Below, one piece after another: positions 1-10,122 of a DNA stretch of 64,000 bases (its first letter is position 1; the number at the start of each line of letters is the position of its first letter). Under the pieces are notes generated by a model that was not told the origin of the DNA, did no database searches, and saw only the letters and a program-made list of their open reading frames with translations. The stretch is from Spirosoma arboris. Its GTDB lineage: Bacteria; Bacteroidota; Bacteroidia; Cytophagales; Spirosomataceae. The position numbers and the translations under genes are program-made. The DNA is taken from NCBI RefSeq assembly GCF_009754945.1, contig NZ_WPIN01000019.1, positions 92,720-156,719 of the forward strand, in the 5' to 3' direction.

Positions 1-1028
1 TTACCACGCGGTAAAAATGGCGTCGGCTGACGATTGCTTGTAAAGGAGCCCGCCCAGAATTTGGTAGTGTAGGTTTGGCCGGGCGTCACTGGACTATCAT
101 ACTGAGGAATCAGCTGGCCATTCAGTGCTGGCCCCCAGATGTCATAATCACCATCGTTGATACCGCCCCCTTTTCCATCGCCATACGCATACACGCCATA
201 TTCGCCAGGACCGTACTGATCCTGTACTTTCGGAATAGCCAGGAATCCCTGATCGGCCATCTGACTGGTGTTGACTTCTACCGAGAAACCCCGCTTGTCT
301 TTCGAACCCCGCTTGGTTGTAATCAGAATGGCACCGTTTTTACCCCGGAAACCATAGAGAGCAGAAGCAGACGCTCCTTTTAATACCGTATAGGTTTCAA
401 TATCATCCGAACTGACGTTCCAGGTATCGGAATTGATTGGAATACCATCGACAACAAACAACACATCGGTATTGCCCCGAAGCGCGATGGAAGGTGCTCC
501 CAGGAGTTCGGAACTGGCCCCAATCGTTAACCCTGCCACTTTACCCGTCAGGGAGTTGATTGGGTTTGGTTCACGGGCCTTGGTGAGCAGCGCACCATCT
601 ACCGTCTGAAGCGCCACACCCGTATTCCGAATATCTTTCTTGATACCAAGCGCCGTTACCACCACTTCGCTGAGTGTCGATGTACCTGCTCTCAGCGAGA
701 CATCGAGCGTTGTTCGATTGCCAACAGCGATATTCTGCGTTTCGTAACCGATAAATGAGAACGTCAGCGACGAATTAGGATTGACACTATTGAGTGTATA
801 CGACCCATCAGCTCGGGTTGTCGTACCCGTCGTGGTACCTTTCACCACCACCGATACACCCGGTAATGGCTGGTTATCATCAGCGGCCACAACACGGCCG
901 GTTATCGTTTGCGCCATAGCCGAAAATCCCGATAGTGTACACAGGGAAAATACGATGGCAAAGGTTGCCCACACGGATCTACATAAAGCACAAATCGACG
1001 GTGGTAAAGAGAGTAAACTAGATTTCAT
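1..1028 (-). CDS. SusC/RagA-type TonB-linked outer-membrane receptor, N-terminal part
   Basis: The window edge cuts this gene; 342 codons from the ATG are present. The product has a signal peptide ending near FSAMAQ, then a CarboxypepD_reg-like domain (ITGRVVAADDNQPLPGVSV), the TonB-box-like stretch STLSEVVVTALG and a plug domain with LRGNTDVLFVVDGIPIN and KGASASALYGFRGKNGAIL, all hallmarks of SusC/RagA receptors. Such proteins import oligosaccharides or peptides across the outer membrane with a SusD lipoprotein, whose gene would lie outside the window. The substrate cannot be inferred. Confidence 0.95.
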   Translation of the reverse strand, partial: MKSSLLSLPPSICALCRSVWATFAIVFSLCTLSGFSAMAQTITGRVVAADDNQPLPGVSVVVKGTTTGTTTRADGSYTLNSVNPNSSLTFSFIGYETQNIAVGNRTTLDVSLRAGTSTLSEVVVTALGIKKDIRNTGVALQTVDGALLTKAREPNPINSLTGKVAGLTIGASSELLGAPSIALRGNTDVLFVVDGIPINSDTWNVSSDDIETYTVLKGASASALYGFRGKNGAILITTKRGSKDKRGFSVEVNTSQMADQGFLAIPKVQDQYGPGEYGVYAYGDGKGGGINDGDYDIWGPALNGQLIPQYDSPVTPGQTYTTKFWAGSFTSNRQPTPFLPRG

Positions 1029-1064
1029 ACGTTAACAGGTTAGTATTACTTAGGTAATTACCTG

Positions 1065-1092
1065 CAAAAGTAAACGCCTGCTATTACGCCAA
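1065..1092 (-). promoter_or_regulatory. Bacteroidota promoter of the SusC-like gene
   Basis: Read on the minus strand, a -7 box TACTTTTG (consensus TAnnTTTG) lies about 36 bp upstream of the ATG and is preceded by TTGG at about 17-bp spacing. This fits the Bacteroidota housekeeping promoter pattern. Confidence 0.5.
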
Positions 1093-1374
1093 TATGTAAT
1101 GACTATCAACGGTTTGTAAATAGAATTCAAATAATTTCACATCAATTTAACAGACACTATACTGTCAGTTTATCAAATTCTATTTATGAGTATATTAGCT
1201 TAGTAATTGTACAAATTCAATACTTATTATTTACTTTTTCAGATATTTACAACTCCAGAACGCAAAACTCTTCCCGCTGACCATGTTTACGGCATGAATA
1301 TATGGCCTACTTTTTGAGGCAATTTCATGAATTATGATCCACTTTTAGTAACCACCGAGTCTACTATTCATCCC

Positions 1375-4300
1375 ATGCAAAAACGTATACGTTTCGCACT
1401 GCGTTGCTTATTTTTTTTGGCATTCCTCTGCCCAGTCGTGCAAGCTCAGATAACCACTCAACCAGTTGTCCCTTTTTGTGGCACAGAAGACCTTACACTG
1501 GAGCAGGCTCAGTCTTTAGTAAAGCAGGCGGAAATAGCTCGCCAGAAAAAATTAGCTTCGGGTGCTGCTTTTCAGTCAATTACCTATGTACCCATTCGCC
1601 CACACATTATGCGGCAAAGCAATGGCACTGGTGGTTTTAGTATAGCCAGTCTGAACCAGGTGATAGCCATGACCAATAGTTACTACCTGTTGAATGGGCT
1701 AGGCATCCAATTTTATTTTGCCGGTTCATCGCCCGATTACATCGACAACGACAATATGTATACTGCCTATAACGGTCAATCGGTGGACGCCAATGACGCC
1801 CATAATGCCCTCAATCAGTATTATGTCAATCAGTTCTCAACGTCGGGACTGGGTGGGTATGCCTATTACCCAAATAATGATATTATTTCGACTCGCTCGT
1901 TTATTTTGACGGGTTCGGGTGAATACGAAGACGATTTAGGAAATCGATTGATTCCGCATGAGTTAGGCCATAACTTTAACCTGATCCATACGTTTGGCCA
2001 GAATGCCGGGAATGGGTCCCTCGGCTCCGGCATAACCACCGAATTAGTCACTCGCGGAGTCGGTGCCAACTGCGCTACGGATGGCGATCTGATTTGTGAT
2101 ACACCCGCCGACCCTTACAATATGGCGGGAGCTTACTTTACTTATCCCAACGGCTGTCCACAGTATGACCCTAACAGCACTGCCCGCGATGCCAATGGGA
2201 TGCCCTTTGCCCCGTCAATTACGAACATCATGTCGTACTATTTTCCCTGTACGCACGACTTTACGCCTGGGCAGTACGACCGGATGCAGGCCGGACTAGC
2301 CCTTCGGCAAAGCCACACAGCCTATACGCTCGATGCTCCGCCGACCAACGTACCCGCTCCCAGTAACCTGGCTGCCAACCTAAGCGGAACGTCTGTTGTG
2401 TTAACCTGGCAGGACAATGCCAGCAACGAAATGGGGTATTTCATCGAGCGTTCTACCTCGCCCAGTGAGGGGTTTGTAGCCGTTGGTGGTGTGGCTCCCG
2501 ACATCACTACCTTTACCGATAGTAAAGCCGTTCTTTATACGCAGTACTACTACCGCATTCGCCCATCTAACACCACAACTGGCAGCCTTAGTCCAAACGC
2601 GGCTATCCGGATTTCACCAGTCGTTACGGGGCTGAACACCACGAATATCAGCGGGTCCAATGCTCAGTTAAATTGGAACAGCCTGGGAACTGGCATTACT
2701 TATACGGTACAATATCGGGCTGTTGGCAGTAGCAACTGGAGTACGATTTCGAATGTGCCGGATAACTATACTATCTTATACAGCTTACCCGTGAATACCA
2801 CCTATGAATGGCAGGTTAAAGCAACCAATGGTGATACGTACAGCGGTCCGGTGAATTTTACTACCCCTTGCCCCACTCCATCCCTCTACACAGCGTACCC
2901 TAGCCGCGTCTCAGCTTCACTTAGCTGGACATACGGTTACCTCGAAACATACACCTTACAATGGCGCGTTCAGAACACCCCGACCTGGAATAGTATCAGT
3001 GCCATTACCAGCACCTATTATTCATTAACAGGTCTGACGGCTTCTACGCCCTATGAGTGGCGGGTACAGGGTACCTGTCCTGGTTCAACCACCATTGTCA
3101 CTGACTATAGCAGCCCAAAATCATTTACAACGATAGCCTGTCCAATACCAACATTATGGCTAAACAATACAACTAATTCATCCTCAGCTTCGGTCTTCTG
3201 GAGCACCGACTTTTCCGAAACGGGTCGTACTTTTTCGCTCCGTTACCGAGCAGTAGGCGCACCTGACTGGATAGTTATCAGCGACCCAACTATGCGTGAG
3301 TACACACCGTATTCGCTCACCGGCCTGACGCCTAATACGACTTATGAAGCGCAGGTAGAAAGTATTTGCTCCCCCACTGAGCATTCGGGCTTTTCAGCTT
3401 CTCTCAACTTTACACCGACTTGTCAACCAATCACGTATGTATATAGCTCGGCCAAAAATTCAACGGCTAGTTTGATATGGAATACGAATTACCCAGCCGA
3501 ACCCGGCACAACCTTCGAACTGCAATATCGTCTGTTGGGCAGTACTGATTGGACTACTGTAAGCAATATCACACCTGCACAGAACGGCTCCAATACAGTG
3601 TATTCACTTACTGGTTTACCCAACAATACGACTTATGAGTGGCGTGTCAGGGCTTTTTGTCCAGGTAATATTCAATCTACGTATAAGTCAGGCCCTAACT
3701 TTACAACCGGCTGTTTCGCACCGATATCTCCTTATTGGGGTTTCCTATCAACTACATCGGTGATCCTTCTCTGGAACGCTTTCGTTGAACCGAATACGCA
3801 TTTCGATATACAATACCGAATAGTGGGGGCAGCAGACTGGATAACCCTCAGCAATCTGTCCTTACAGGATGTAAGTACTAGTTTCTCCTATAGCCTAACG
3901 GGGTTAACTAATAATACTACCTATGAGTGGCAGGTTAGAACAGTGTGTTCGGCTACTGACAATTCATACTTTGTAACTGGCCAGAGTTTTACAACTTCCT
4001 GCCGAATCCCAGACGGACTAGGTTCCAATCCGAAAGCGACCACGGCCTACCTGAACTGGACGCAGGTGAGTAACGATGTCCATTACGATCTACGCTATCG
4101 ACGGATTGGGACAACCGATTGGATAACAATTGATAATCTGACCACCTCCAACGTTACGATAACAGGCTTACTAACAAATGCGGGCTATGAATGGCAAGTC
4201 AGAAGCCGGTGTACCGATGGCATTTTTTCTGACTTCTCTGGTTTACGTTCATTTGGTACCTATCCGTGCTATGCGCCCGGTAGTTTATACACCGCTGAGC

Positions 4301-4746
4301 CCACCTCTACCTCGATCAAATTGAGCTGGTATAACTATTCGGGTGATGCCAGTACAATGTACGAAGTTCGATACCGGGTTGTCGGAACAACCGATTGGAC
4401 AGTTGTCGGCAGTATCAATTCCACGAGTGTTGCAATTGCGAATTTAACGTCTGATGTACAATACGAATGGCAGGTCAGGACGCTATGCTCAGCAACAGAG
4501 ACCTCAACATTTTCGTACTCGTCTTACTTCCAGACGTGTAGTGTCATTTACACTATAAAGGCAGGCTATTGGTCCGACAGCTCCATCTGGTCGTGTAATC
4601 GTGTACCTTACTCTGCCGATGTCGTACAGATCAAGCATAACGTGATCATTCCGGGAAACTACAATGCTAGTGCGCTCAGAATAAGTTATGATCCGGGGCA
4701 GCAACTAACGTTCAGCCTCTATGCCAATCTGAAACTGGGGCAGTGA
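1375..4746 (+). CDS. secreted M43-like zinc metalloprotease with eight FN3 domains
   Basis: I choose the ATG that directly precedes a signal peptide (MQKRIRFALRCLFFLAFLCP) over one 16 codons upstream; the product is then 1,123 aa. Around residue 196 it carries the metzincin zinc site HELGHNFNLIH, followed by a Met-turn NIMSYY, as in pappalysin-like M43 peptidases. From about residue 320 it continues with eight fibronectin type III repeats containing the recurring signature TTYEWQVR. It ends in a short beta-rich module (AGYWSDSSIWSC) without an obvious type IX sorting domain. It is probably exported and degrades extracellular protein; the FN3 array is likely a spacer or adhesive stalk. Confidence 0.85.
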   Translation: MQKRIRFALRCLFFLAFLCPVVQAQITTQPVVPFCGTEDLTLEQAQSLVKQAEIARQKKLASGAAFQSITYVPIRPHIMRQSNGTGGFSIASLNQVIAMTNSYYLLNGLGIQFYFAGSSPDYIDNDNMYTAYNGQSVDANDAHNALNQYYVNQFSTSGLGGYAYYPNNDIISTRSFILTGSGEYEDDLGNRLIPHELGHNFNLIHTFGQNAGNGSLGSGITTELVTRGVGANCATDGDLICDTPADPYNMAGAYFTYPNGCPQYDPNSTARDANGMPFAPSITNIMSYYFPCTHDFTPGQYDRMQAGLALRQSHTAYTLDAPPTNVPAPSNLAANLSGTSVVLTWQDNASNEMGYFIERSTSPSEGFVAVGGVAPDITTFTDSKAVLYTQYYYRIRPSNTTTGSLSPNAAIRISPVVTGLNTTNISGSNAQLNWNSLGTGITYTVQYRAVGSSNWSTISNVPDNYTILYSLPVNTTYEWQVKATNGDTYSGPVNFTTPCPTPSLYTAYPSRVSASLSWTYGYLETYTLQWRVQNTPTWNSISAITSTYYSLTGLTASTPYEWRVQGTCPGSTTIVTDYSSPKSFTTIACPIPTLWLNNTTNSSSASVFWSTDFSETGRTFSLRYRAVGAPDWIVISDPTMREYTPYSLTGLTPNTTYEAQVESICSPTEHSGFSASLNFTPTCQPITYVYSSAKNSTASLIWNTNYPAEPGTTFELQYRLLGSTDWTTVSNITPAQNGSNTVYSLTGLPNNTTYEWRVRAFCPGNIQSTYKSGPNFTTGCFAPISPYWGFLSTTSVILLWNAFVEPNTHFDIQYRIVGAADWITLSNLSLQDVSTSFSYSLTGLTNNTTYEWQVRTVCSATDNSYFVTGQSFTTSCRIPDGLGSNPKATTAYLNWTQVSNDVHYDLRYRRIGTTDWITIDNLTTSNVTITGLLTNAGYEWQVRSRCTDGIFSDFSGLRSFGTYPCYAPGSLYTAEPTSTSIKLSWYNYSGDASTMYEVRYRVVGTTDWTVVGSINSTSVAIANLTSDVQYEWQVRTLCSATETSTFSYSSYFQTCSVIYTIKAGYWSDSSIWSCNRVPYSADVVQIKHNVIIPGNYNASALRISYDPGQQLTFSLYANLKLGQ

Positions 4747-4756
4747 TACATAGATA

Positions 4757-4819
4757 GGATTTATTAACCGCAGAGGCACAGAGAATTATAAACTCTGTGC
4801 CTCTGCGGTTAATAAATCC
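4757..4819. terminator. 27-bp perfect inverted repeat, bidirectional terminator
   Basis: Two perfect 27-nt arms (4757-4783 and 4793-4819, core CCGCAGAGGCACAGAG) flank a 9-nt loop between two convergent genes. The sequence resembles a widespread extragenic palindrome family and probably ends transcription from both sides. Confidence 0.75.
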
Positions 4820-4829
4820 AGATCTTAAC

Positions 4830-5978
4830 TTATTGCAGTAAGTTCGCAATACTCTGTTCGGCATATCCGGCTCCCGAACTCATGCCTTTTCCACCTATCC
4901 CAGTAATGATACGAATGGCTGGATCGACATCATGTTCGAAGATTTCAGCCTTTGTCTGACTATAAAAACCCGCCCAGGTTTTTCGTATGACTAACGGAAA
5001 AGAAACAATACGACGAGCCTCGGTCAGCATCAGATCGTTAATAAAATCCTGGGTGTGATAGCCTAAATCTTCGGCTTGGGTTGCGTCAGCGTATTCGTGC
5101 GAATCCCCCACGATGATCGATCCATCTATGGCTTGTTTGAACAAAATGTGAATACCCCATTTTTTCAGTTCGGCTAGGTGCGCTGGCAGCTGGTTTGTCA
5201 GCGTAGCATACGACGGACATTCCTGAAAAGCTTCGTACCGTCGAATCGTCAAACCGGTCAGAATATTACCCGGTAAGCGAAGGCCAGCAACCGGCTCTGC
5301 CAGCAACATTTGCAATTTACTAACGACCAAACCTGCATCGGCTAGTAGTTCGGGGAAAAGTAAGCGTACTTCATGTCCACCGCAAATCAGCACCCGTTCT
5401 GCCTGAAAGCGCTCTCGATTGCTAAGGGTAACTATCGCCCCCGAACTGCTCGGCTGGCAGTCGATAACAACCGAGCCGGGTCGGTAATCGACACCATATT
5501 TTTTTTGACTGTACGCAATCAGCCGGTGAATCATCTGCTCTGGCTCCACGCTCATTTCCTGAGGGAAGAAAATGCCGCCCATGACATAGTCGGGCTGGAG
5601 CGATGGGTATTTGGCCAGGCATTGGGCTTTGCTCAATAACTCGCAAGTGTAGCCAATTTGACCATATCGGTCGTGGAGTTCGTTGGCTAATGTCCATTCG
5701 TCGGTATCCGACGCGATGTAAATCGTGCCGTTTTCCCGAACTGTCAGATCAGTTTCCTGTTGAATAGTCCGATAGATTTCCAGGCTCCTTCGTCCATAAT
5801 CGAACCAGCGCCCAGCCAGTCCCGACGGCACTACCTGCCCGAAATTTCGTACTGTTGCGCTAACTGGATAGCGATCTTTTTCAAGCAATAATACACGTTG
5901 TCCGGCCTGAGCAGCATGATAGGCATGGAACGTACCAAGTGTCCCGGCACCAACAACAATTAAATCGTAAGAAAGCAT
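4830..5978 (-). CDS. FAD-dependent oxidoreductase (TIGR03364-like, aminophosphonate-associated)
   Basis: This is a D-amino-acid-oxidase/GlyOx-like flavoprotein of 382 aa. The Rossmann motif VVGAGTLGTFHAYHAAQAG lies at the N-terminus and the C-terminus has the FAD-contacting GIGGKGMSSGAG. The ATG chosen places the Rossmann strand at the start; a 20-codon longer start is less likely. It is 34 bp downstream of a phosphonatase-like HAD gene, and this pair recurs in genomes, where the oxidoreductase is proposed to deaminate an aminophosphonate. The exact substrate is inference. Confidence 0.8.
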   Translation of the reverse strand: MLSYDLIVVGAGTLGTFHAYHAAQAGQRVLLLEKDRYPVSATVRNFGQVVPSGLAGRWFDYGRRSLEIYRTIQQETDLTVRENGTIYIASDTDEWTLANELHDRYGQIGYTCELLSKAQCLAKYPSLQPDYVMGGIFFPQEMSVEPEQMIHRLIAYSQKKYGVDYRPGSVVIDCQPSSSGAIVTLSNRERFQAERVLICGGHEVRLLFPELLADAGLVVSKLQMLLAEPVAGLRLPGNILTGLTIRRYEAFQECPSYATLTNQLPAHLAELKKWGIHILFKQAIDGSIIVGDSHEYADATQAEDLGYHTQDFINDLMLTEARRIVSFPLVIRKTWAGFYSQTKAEIFEHDVDPAIRIITGIGGKGMSSGAGYAEQSIANLLQ

Positions 5979-6012
5979 AACTACGTAGTCAAGGGGACAA
6001 TACCTGACATTT

Positions 6013-6747
6013 TTATACGAGAGAAACTTCGCGGGCATCCAACAGAGCTGGCAACTCCCACAGCGAGTTGATCAGCAAATCGTGTGGGTGAGCCTCCAAT
6101 TGATCGCGTGAGTGCGTACCGTTTGTGATACCCAGATTCAGGGCAACGCCAGCAGCCCGACCCGATAGTAAGTCAGAGGGCGTATCGCCGATGTTTACAA
6201 CGGCTTTCGGGTTGCTTACGCCAAGCAAATACATCGCCCGCTCAATCATGTGTGGATAGGGTCGTCCGCGCTCAACCTCATCACTGGCAATAGATACCTG
6301 AATTAGACTCTCGGACGTACCCACTCGTCGACCATCGAGGCCTTTGAGCCAGCCGAGTTTTTCCAGAATAATATCGGTCACAACCCGGTAAAATCCCGTT
6401 GTAAGCGCAATAGCAATGCCTCGTTCATACAGGTAGGCAAACGTATCCAGGCAGCCTTCGGTGGGTGTTGCGCCCTGTGTCAGGTAATGGTTTTCGAGAA
6501 TTCTCCGAAAAATTGCATAGGATACATCCACCTGCCGCTGTATTTCAGGATTGTGTTCGCCCAATTGTTCTTTCCAGAGCGTCTCAAACACATATCGTTT
6601 GGCAAGGCCCTGCATAGCCAGAATGCGCTCATCGGTAACGAATAGACCTGTTTCGGCGGCTGCCTCGGCAAAACACCGTTCTACCTCGTGGTGGTCGGTT
6701 ACCGTAGTACCGGCCATGTCAAATACCACTAATTCAATCGGTTGCAT
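6013..6747 (-). CDS. HAD-superfamily phosphonatase-like hydrolase (TIGR03351-like)
   Basis: The 244-aa protein begins MQPIELVVFDMAGTTVTD; DMAGTT is the HAD motif I of the phosphonoacetaldehyde-hydrolase branch, with the nucleophilic Asp. Motif II is TTGFY and the acidic motif is NIGDTPSDL. It is transcribed with the downstream FAD oxidoreductase. Together they probably cleave a C-P bond after oxidative deamination of an aminophosphonate. No transporter is seen nearby. Confidence 0.8.
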   Translation of the reverse strand: MQPIELVVFDMAGTTVTDHHEVERCFAEAAAETGLFVTDERILAMQGLAKRYVFETLWKEQLGEHNPEIQRQVDVSYAIFRRILENHYLTQGATPTEGCLDTFAYLYERGIAIALTTGFYRVVTDIILEKLGWLKGLDGRRVGTSESLIQVSIASDEVERGRPYPHMIERAMYLLGVSNPKAVVNIGDTPSDLLSGRAAGVALNLGITNGTHSRDQLEAHPHDLLINSLWELPALLDAREVSLV

Positions 6748-6901
6748 GTATTGAGTTGTCTGAAAAGAGAGAGCCGCCAAAGCGGAGCGGTAAAGCAACA
6801 GAAAAAATATATACCCTCGGCCTGTTTGATATTAAGAAAAAAAGAATGTTTGTAAGCTTACTCAATGGTTAGATAAAAGATACGGGAGCTTACACTGGTC
6901 A

Positions 6902-8422
6902 TTACTGAGAAGCGCCTTCCCGCAGCTTAAGAATTAACTCTGTTTTCAGCTCATGAAGGCCCTTCTCCAACCCAACCGGATAAATGTGCGGATTCACAAA
7001 TCGCTTCACACCCGGATGCAAACCCGCGAGTTGCGTTTGGACGCGTGCTCGTACAGCATGAATATCGGGGAGGCTGTAGACACACTTACCATCCAGAAAA
7101 ATAGGTACAAGTAAATCCTCGTATTGCTGATTTGCATCAAAACGACGACGTTTGGTGAAATCCATCGGGTCAATCATTGTAGTTGGCCGACCTAATTCGT
7201 TCATCTCTTCCGTATTATAGATCATATCGGCCAGGAAGCCCCGCTCATCCTGGAATCTACGTACCTGCTGAATACCCGGTGTCGAAATTTTAATAGCCTG
7301 TTCCGATAGCTTCATCTTATAGGACCAACGGTCCGTCGCACGGTGGCCCGTCACACGGCGGTCCGTTGTCTCTTCACTCGTTTCATTCTGAAGGGCAGCC
7401 AGTTTATAGACACCACCAAGGGCAGGCTGATCAAAAGCTGTTACAAGTTTCGTGCCTACTCCCCAGATGTCTATTTTGGCTCCCTGCTGTTTTAAACTGG
7501 TGATAATTGTCTCGTCGAGATCGTTGCTGGCCACGATAGATGTACGCTGAAAACCAGCCTCGTCCAGCAATTTTCGCGCTTCAATACTCAAATAGGCTAA
7601 ATCCCCCGAATCAAGCCGTATTGCCGCTAATTTGTGCCCCTGTTGCTCCAGTTTACGTCCCGTTTCGATAGCGTGTCGAACGCCCTGCAACGTGTCGTAG
7701 GTATCGACCAGCAAGGTTACGTTATTGGGTAATACCTGAGCGTACGTATCAAAAGCTTGTTGTTCATCATCGAACGACATAACCCAGCTATGGGCGTGCG
7801 TCCCCCGAACGGGAATATCGTGGAGTTTGCCAGCCAGCACGTTTGAGGTAGCATCGCAGCCCCCAATGTAAGCAGCCCGACTAGCGGTCATCCCGCCATC
7901 GACGCCCTGGGCTCTGCGTAGCCCAAACTCCAGGAGTATATCCTTCTCGGCAACCAAACGTAATCGGGCCGCTTTCGTAGCAATCAATGATTCAAAATTA
8001 ATGAGATTCAATAGGGGCGTTTCGAGCAACTGGCACTGCAAAATGGGGCCACGCACGCGCACTAAGGGTTCATTTGGAAATACAACAGTTCCTTCGGGTA
8101 TAGCTTCGATGCTACAGGTGAGTTTCAGGTCGGCGAGATAATCCAGAAAAGCGGCCTCGAACAATGGCTTATTGTCATTGCCTGTCAGTGTGCGGAGGTA
8201 GCGCAAATCTTTTTTTGAGAACCCAAAATGATTGATATAACCGATTACATTAGCCAACCCACAGGCAATGGTGAAGCCTCCATTGAATGGGTTTTTTCGG
8301 AAATACAGATTAAAAACAGCCTCTTTCTCAGCTGTTTTCGATTTCCAGTAGCCATAGGCCATGGTTACCTGGTAAAGGTCTGTCAGTAGACTTAGCGAGG
8401 TGTCGTAAAGCTTGTTCGTCAT
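6902..8422 (-). CDS. pncB: nicotinate phosphoribosyltransferase
   Basis: This enzyme makes nicotinate mononucleotide in the NAD salvage pathway. The 506-aa protein starts MTNKLYDTSLSLLTDLYQVT and carries the family motifs IRLDSGDLAYLS, VASNDLDE and VGTKLVTAFDQPALGGVYKL. Between YKLAALQ and RWSYKMKLSE (about residues 343-365) lies an extra segment rich in DRR, GHR and TDR. The corresponding DNA is a short GC-rich repeat array that looks like an in-frame palindromic insertion. The chosen ATG removes a poorly supported 10-residue extension. Confidence 0.93.
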   Translation of the reverse strand: MTNKLYDTSLSLLTDLYQVTMAYGYWKSKTAEKEAVFNLYFRKNPFNGGFTIACGLANVIGYINHFGFSKKDLRYLRTLTGNDNKPLFEAAFLDYLADLKLTCSIEAIPEGTVVFPNEPLVRVRGPILQCQLLETPLLNLINFESLIATKAARLRLVAEKDILLEFGLRRAQGVDGGMTASRAAYIGGCDATSNVLAGKLHDIPVRGTHAHSWVMSFDDEQQAFDTYAQVLPNNVTLLVDTYDTLQGVRHAIETGRKLEQQGHKLAAIRLDSGDLAYLSIEARKLLDEAGFQRTSIVASNDLDETIITSLKQQGAKIDIWGVGTKLVTAFDQPALGGVYKLAALQNETSEETTDRRVTGHRATDRWSYKMKLSEQAIKISTPGIQQVRRFQDERGFLADMIYNTEEMNELGRPTTMIDPMDFTKRRRFDANQQYEDLLVPIFLDGKCVYSLPDIHAVRARVQTQLAGLHPGVKRFVNPHIYPVGLEKGLHELKTELILKLREGASQ

Positions 8423-8575
8423 GGCCACGAAGGTAGTATGTCCAAACTTCACAGAAAATTTATCTCGATAAAAACAAAAAACTGACTATTTTGGTCTGAT
8501 AATTGTGAGGGGCAGTTTTATATCCAACTTAACCACTCAACGTAACGGAAACATTTTACCGCTTATAGCACCACC

Positions 8576-10021
8576 ATGCAGAAGTTAAGCCTATCCCAAT
8601 CGCTTCAGCAGAAGTTATCTCCACAGCAGATACAATTTATCAAGCTTCTGCAGATTCCTACCGCTGAATTAGATACACGAATTGAAGAAGAGTTGGAAAT
8701 TAATCCAGCCTTGGAAGAGGGCATGGACGAAGAGTACGATCAAAAAGATGATGACTCATACGACGAAGCTGATGACTATAAAGAACGGGACGACGACCTG
8801 GACATAGATAGTTACATTAAGGACGAGGACTATGCCGGGTATAAAATGCAGGGTGATGGCAATTATGCGGAAGATGATCGCGATATGCCCTTAGCAACCA
8901 GTTCAAGCCTCACCGACTCACTTCTTCAACAGTTTGGTTATCTTAATCTGACCGAACAACAGCGTATTGTAGGGCTACAACTTATTGGCAGCATTGAAGC
9001 GGATGGCTACATCCGACGGTCGTTACAGGCAATTGTAAATGACCTTGCTTTCGGGCAAAATGTGTTTACCGATACCGAAGAAATCGAAGGAATTCTGCAT
9101 AAAATCCAGTCATTCGACCCACCAGGTATTGGGGCACGCACACTTCAGGAATGCCTGATTCTGCAACTTCAGCGCAAAGATATGTCAGACCCTTATAACG
9201 TTCTGGCCATTCGTATCATCGATGAATTCTTCGATGAATTCTCTAAAAAACATTACGACAAGATTCAACGAAGACTTAACATCAGCGACGACTCTCTCAA
9301 GAAAGTCATCGACATTATCATCAAACTGAATCCCAAACCCGGCTCTGTTGAAGGCGAGTCCAGTACGGCGCAGTATCTGGTACCTGATTTCATTCTGACT
9401 AATAACGGCGGCAAGCTCGAATTGACATTAAACTCAAAAAATGCACCGGAGCTTCGTATCAGTCGTTCGTTTGCCGACATGCTTGATACGTACGACAAGA
9501 GCAAAAAGCAGAATAAAAACCTAAAGGAAACCGTCTCATTTGTAAAGCAGAAACTAGATGCAGCCAAATGGTTTATCGATGCCATCAAGCAACGTCAGCA
9601 AACGCTGCTCCGAACGATGAACGCCATTGTACGTTTCCAGTATGATTTCTTTCTGACTGGCGACGAATCCCGGCTCAGACCCATGATCCTGAAAGATATC
9701 GCTACCCTGATCGATATGGATGTTTCAACGGTATCGAGGGTAGCCAATAGTAAGGCGGTGCAAACTGAATTCGGTATCTATCCGCTTAAATATTTCTTCT
9801 CGGAAGGCATTTCGACTGATACTGGCGAGGATGTCAGCAGCCGCGAAGTGAAAAATATTCTGAAAGACCTGATCGACGCAGAGCCCAAGCTTCACCCACT
9901 CTCGGATGACAAGCTCGAAAAAATCCTGAACGACCGAGGCTATAACATCGCCCGCCGAACAGTTGCCAAATACCGAGAACAGCTTAATATTCCAGTGGCC
10001 AGACTTAGGAAGCAGTTATAA
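8576..10021 (+). CDS. rpoN: RNA polymerase sigma-54 factor
   Basis: The Gln-rich region I (MQKLSLSQSLQQKLSPQQIQ) is followed by a long acidic region II (about residues 45-100, rich in D/E), a core-binding domain with IQSFDPPGIGARTLQECL, and a C-terminal RpoN box containing ARRTVAKYREQLNIP. The 481-aa length is normal for Bacteroidota. Sigma-54 directs transcription from -24/-12 promoters with the help of bacterial enhancer-binding proteins. Confidence 0.97.
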   Translation: MQKLSLSQSLQQKLSPQQIQFIKLLQIPTAELDTRIEEELEINPALEEGMDEEYDQKDDDSYDEADDYKERDDDLDIDSYIKDEDYAGYKMQGDGNYAEDDRDMPLATSSSLTDSLLQQFGYLNLTEQQRIVGLQLIGSIEADGYIRRSLQAIVNDLAFGQNVFTDTEEIEGILHKIQSFDPPGIGARTLQECLILQLQRKDMSDPYNVLAIRIIDEFFDEFSKKHYDKIQRRLNISDDSLKKVIDIIIKLNPKPGSVEGESSTAQYLVPDFILTNNGGKLELTLNSKNAPELRISRSFADMLDTYDKSKKQNKNLKETVSFVKQKLDAAKWFIDAIKQRQQTLLRTMNAIVRFQYDFFLTGDESRLRPMILKDIATLIDMDVSTVSRVANSKAVQTEFGIYPLKYFFSEGISTDTGEDVSSREVKNILKDLIDAEPKLHPLSDDKLEKILNDRGYNIARRTVAKYREQLNIPVARLRKQL

Positions 10022-10122
10022 GTGGAGTTGTGAAGTAAGTGCAGTGAGTCAAGCAGGATTATTGGTATTTTTGCAGCAGAATTTACTCTACCTACTGCAC
10101 TTACTCACTAATTTCTTTTCCA

